From the NCBI GenBank assembly GCA_001825675.1, contig MHYA01000065.1, positions 1 through 36,830 on the forward strand: a DNA stretch of 36,830 nt, read 5' to 3'. The translations under genes and the position numbers were made by a program. The notes below the pieces were generated by a model. The model did not search any database. It was not told where the DNA came from and saw nothing but the letters and a program-made list of their open reading frames with translations. How positions within the stretch are numbered: the first letter of the stretch is position 1; the number at the start of each line of letters is the position of its first letter. This DNA is from Planctomycetes bacterium GWF2_42_9. GTDB lineage: Bacteria; Planctomycetota; Phycisphaerae; Sedimentisphaerales; UBA12454. Positions 34,936-36,830 of the stretch are shown one piece after another.

Positions 34936-35080
34936 ATTTTTTCACGGGCTTCAATATTCATTACAGAGATAGCATAAATACTTGAACTTTCAAAAATTTA
35001 TAGATATACTCCTAAAATTGAAGTCTTGCGTGAAGATTTCATGGCAGGTTTTTATATTAAAAAAGATACACCCTTATTAA

Positions 35081-35452
35081 AAACTCGAAGTCTGGTTCCA
35101 GGACGAAGCCAGAATAGGCCAGCAGGGAACATTAACATCGGTATGGGCACAGAGAGGTTCTCGCCCGACCGCCGTAAAGCAGACCGAATATGAATGGGTG
35201 TACATTTTCGGAGCGGTCAATCCTGCAAACGGCAAATCATCAGCCATGATAGCCCCGACAGTCAACACCGACTACATGAATCACCATTTACGTTTTATAA
35301 GCAGGGAGGCCGGAGATGATGCCCATGTGGTGCTTGTGCTTGATCAGGCCGGATGGCATGTGACAAAAAATCTTGCATTGCCGGATAATATCACATTGCT
35401 GCACCTGCCCCCATACAGCCCGGAACTCAACTGTGTCGAAAGGAGATACTAA
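35081..35452 (+). pseudogene. IS630-family transposase fragment (DDE_3 part)
   Basis: In frame from 35081, the residues WFQDEARIGQQGTL, VYIFGAVNPANGKSS, HVVLVLDQAGWHVTK and LLHLPPYSPELNCVERRY give the three DDE blocks of an IS630 transposase: Asp in WFQDEARIG, Asp in LVLDQAGWH, Glu in PELNCVE. An in-frame TAA at 35078 cuts off the N-terminal helix-turn-helix part. The C-terminus stops right after the third catalytic block, where intact members continue for about 50 residues. It is truncated at both ends and inactive. Confidence 0.88.
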
Positions 35453-35832
35453 TGTTTATGGTTGCTTCTGAGCTGCTCAGCTTTGCTGAAACCGCATTTC
35501 GGGCATTTATCTGGTGCGGTCGCAGAGACAGTCATAGGAAAAAACACAGTGCTGCATTTTGAACATTTAACTGCTACCTGCGCGGCTTTCTGGCCGCATT
35601 CTTTGCAGGGTAAAGTAAAATCTCCAGGGGCTGAGTTTTGCCCATTGTCGGTTATCAAATCCTGGTACTTGCCATGGGTCATAGAATAAGTTGCATTACA
35701 TTTGCTGCAAAGGAGTGTAATGCTAACTGAATCGGCGGGATCACCTCTGAAAAAACTAAAATACGCGATTATTGCTGCTGAAATAAGAAATACGGTTGCG
35801 AGAATGGTTTTCATGTTATTTGAGAACTGCAT
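35449..35832 (-). CDS. Membrane-anchored double zinc-ribbon protein
   Basis: A protein of 127 residues. One N-terminal membrane helix (about residues 7-27, ILATVFLISAAIIAYFSFF) is followed by a soluble part with four CxxC pairs: LLCSKCNATY, LPCKECGQKA, VKCSKCSTVFF and DKCPKCGFSK. They could form two zinc ribbons. ATG 35832 is chosen because GGAG lies six bases upstream on the minus strand. It starts 29 bases after the URO-D-like gene and is probably in its operon. Its last codons abut the IS630 remnant. I do not know a named family; a role in protein-protein contact at the membrane is a guess. Confidence 0.75.
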   Translation of the reverse strand: MQFSNNMKTILATVFLISAAIIAYFSFFRGDPADSVSITLLCSKCNATYSMTHGKYQDLITDNGQNSAPGDFTLPCKECGQKAAQVAVKCSKCSTVFFPMTVSATAPDKCPKCGFSKAEQLRSNHKH

Positions 35833-35861
35833 AATTAACTCCAATGAAGGTTTAGCTCATA

Positions 35862-36830
35862 TTATTGAAATGCTATTTCGCTCAACGGTAACTGCCATGC
35901 CTGAAACACTGCCTCAATGTTGGCGACAGGATTATTTGGACCCCACTCGCACTGTGCAATGACTCCGCCACAATTACTATCGAATGCCTCACGTACCTTG
36001 CATACAGCCTTATGCACATCAGCAGGCGAACCGAACGGCAGCACGCACTGGCGGTCAATTTCACCCCAGAATGTGATGCGGCCTCTATACTTTGCGGCGA
36101 GTTCATCCAAGTCCATGCAGAACAGCTGGCTGTTGACAGCATCGACGCCGATCTCGATGAGATCTTCATAGATCGACATGATATTGCCGTCACTATGCAT
36201 GAATGCTTTTTTACCCGCAGCATGAATTATCTGGCAGTACTGTTTGTACAATGGTTTAAAATAATGCCGCCACATATCAGGCGAGATGAGCAACGCCGTC
36301 TGGCTGCCCCAGTCATCCATGAAGCCGACAGAATCCGTATTTGTCCTGGACCATCCTTCCACTTCCCGCAGATAGAATTCGTGAACCATTGCAAGAAGGC
36401 TTCTGAACTGGGCACAATCGTATGCCATGTCCATGAGTACCGTTTCGGTGCCGCGGAGGAACTGGACGCGTTCGAACGGGCGCGCGTCGCTGCCGAGGAA
36501 CATGAATTTCTTGCCGCTTTTGAGATTACGGTCCTGGCAGCGGTTGACCTCATCCCAGTCTGCGTGTTCTAAAATTTCATAAGGCGGAGTATAGGTGGTC
36601 ATGGCCGACCAGTCTGCAATGAGAGGCGTTTTAACTTCCCCGACAACACCATCTTCTCCACATTCCCAGACGCAGCCCCATTCATCTGTATAGCTGCCTT
36701 TTCTGAATCTTGAACTGGTTGCACGGCTGCTATTGCCCATTACCTGGCCGGCACCGATGAAATCTTCCGGGTACTGTTCCAGAAGGTTTTGCAGCTGGTC
36801 CGCCGCAAACATAAAAACCCATGGAACTCG
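35862..36830 (-). CDS. Uroporphyrinogen-decarboxylase-like protein (partial)
   Basis: The minus-strand frame is open to the window edge, so the N-terminus is missing. The first ATG at 36812 is probably internal, because the codons before it (RVPWVF) look like the normal URO-D-like DRVPW region. Visible blocks are typical of the URO-D/methyltransferase superfamily: FMDDWGSQTALLISPDMW, KPLYKQYCQIIHAAGKKAF, MHSDGNIMSIYEDLIEIGVD and ITFWGEIDRQ. Such proteins in carbohydrate-degrading PVC and Firmicutes genomes are usually not heme enzymes and often lie near sugar or methyl-transfer genes. Reaction unknown. The stop TAA is at 35862-35864. Confidence 0.85.
   Translation of the reverse strand, partial: RVPWVFMFAADQLQNLLEQYPEDFIGAGQVMGNSSRATSSRFRKGSYTDEWGCVWECGEDGVVGEVKTPLIADWSAMTTYTPPYEILEHADWDEVNRCQDRNLKSGKKFMFLGSDARPFERVQFLRGTETVLMDMAYDCAQFRSLLAMVHEFYLREVEGWSRTNTDSVGFMDDWGSQTALLISPDMWRHYFKPLYKQYCQIIHAAGKKAFMHSDGNIMSIYEDLIEIGVDAVNSQLFCMDLDELAAKYRGRITFWGEIDRQCVLPFGSPADVHKAVCKVREAFDSNCGGVIAQCEWGPNNPVANIEAVFQAWQLPLSEIAFQ

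Noticed and set aside
35462-35962. Plus-strand ORFs opposite the zinc-ribbon gene
   Set aside because: They lie over a minus-strand gene with clear CxxC motifs, a membrane helix and a ribosome site, and lack any of these themselves.
36012-36572. A 186-codon plus-strand ORF opposite the URO-D-like gene
   Set aside because: It is the antisense shadow of a clear minus-strand gene and contains no recognisable motif.
1-36830. CRISPR arrays, tRNA or rRNA genes and toxin-antitoxin or defence systems
   Set aside because: No regularly spaced repeats, tRNA-like cloverleaf or rRNA-conserved stretches were seen. The only reverse transcriptase belongs to the group II intron and is not a retron or DGR enzyme.

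Overview
The window looks like a chromosomal stretch from an anaerobic or facultative carbohydrate-degrading bacterium, most likely of the Planctomycetota/Lentisphaerota/Verrucomicrobiota (PVC) group. The basis is indirect: moderate GC, many sugar-catabolic genes with SSS-family sodium symporters and secreted beta-helix/CBM-type proteins, IS66-family elements, and a uroporphyrinogen-decarboxylase-like catabolic gene. No rRNA, tRNA or CRISPR array is visible, so taxonomy is an inference only.

Bases 1-28336 form one long, co-directional (+) carbohydrate locus. It begins with the 3' end of an unrecognised gene and two overlapping GH38-type alpha-mannosidase-like genes. An SSS symporter follows, with a small overlapping ORF, then a PfkB kinase and a secreted beta-helix protein. 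After a 494-base leader comes a second block: DhnA/LacD-type class I aldolase, FGGY kinase, amidohydrolase-2 protein and a second SSS symporter. A third block holds Zn-dependent alcohol dehydrogenase, SDR, transaldolase-type enzyme, class II aldolase-like protein, second PfkB kinase and two MFS sugar porters. The last part encodes an unrecognised 316-residue protein and a secreted discoidin-like/putative hydrolase protein. The apparent logic is: cleave mannoside-like glycans outside or at the cell surface, import the sugar through four transporters, oxidise or reduce it (ADH, SDR), phosphorylate it (three kinases) and split the phosphate (three aldolase/transaldolase families). The actual substrate cannot be read from sequence.

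Bases 28463-35452 are a mobile-element graveyard. At 28463-29004 (minus) a DUF4143-type ATPase fragment with a frameshift is joined to the tail of a degraded IS66 transposase. At 29065-33509 lies a nearly complete IS66-family element with matching 21-base terminal inverted repeats. Its tnpB is interrupted by a group II intron (29557-31537) carrying a reverse transcriptase/maturase; removing the intron restores a continuous 122-codon tnpB. Its tnpC carries a +1 frameshift. The right end of the element stops 8 bases before the start codon of a Gfo/Idh/MocA oxidoreductase. After that gene come fragments of a DUF2958 protein, a CxxCGxCC (YkgJ-like) protein and an IS630-family transposase.

Bases 35449-36830 carry two minus-strand genes: a URO-D-like protein running off the window and, downstream of it, a small membrane-anchored double zinc-ribbon protein.

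The most unusual observations are: (i) both GH38-like proteins keep the zinc-binding and acid/base positions but lack the catalytic nucleophile aspartate; (ii) the group II intron sits precisely in tnpB and has a strongly expanded domain VI; (iii) one MFS porter has an insert of about 120 residues in a periplasmic loop; (iv) a small ORF overlaps the end of the first symporter by about 100 bases.
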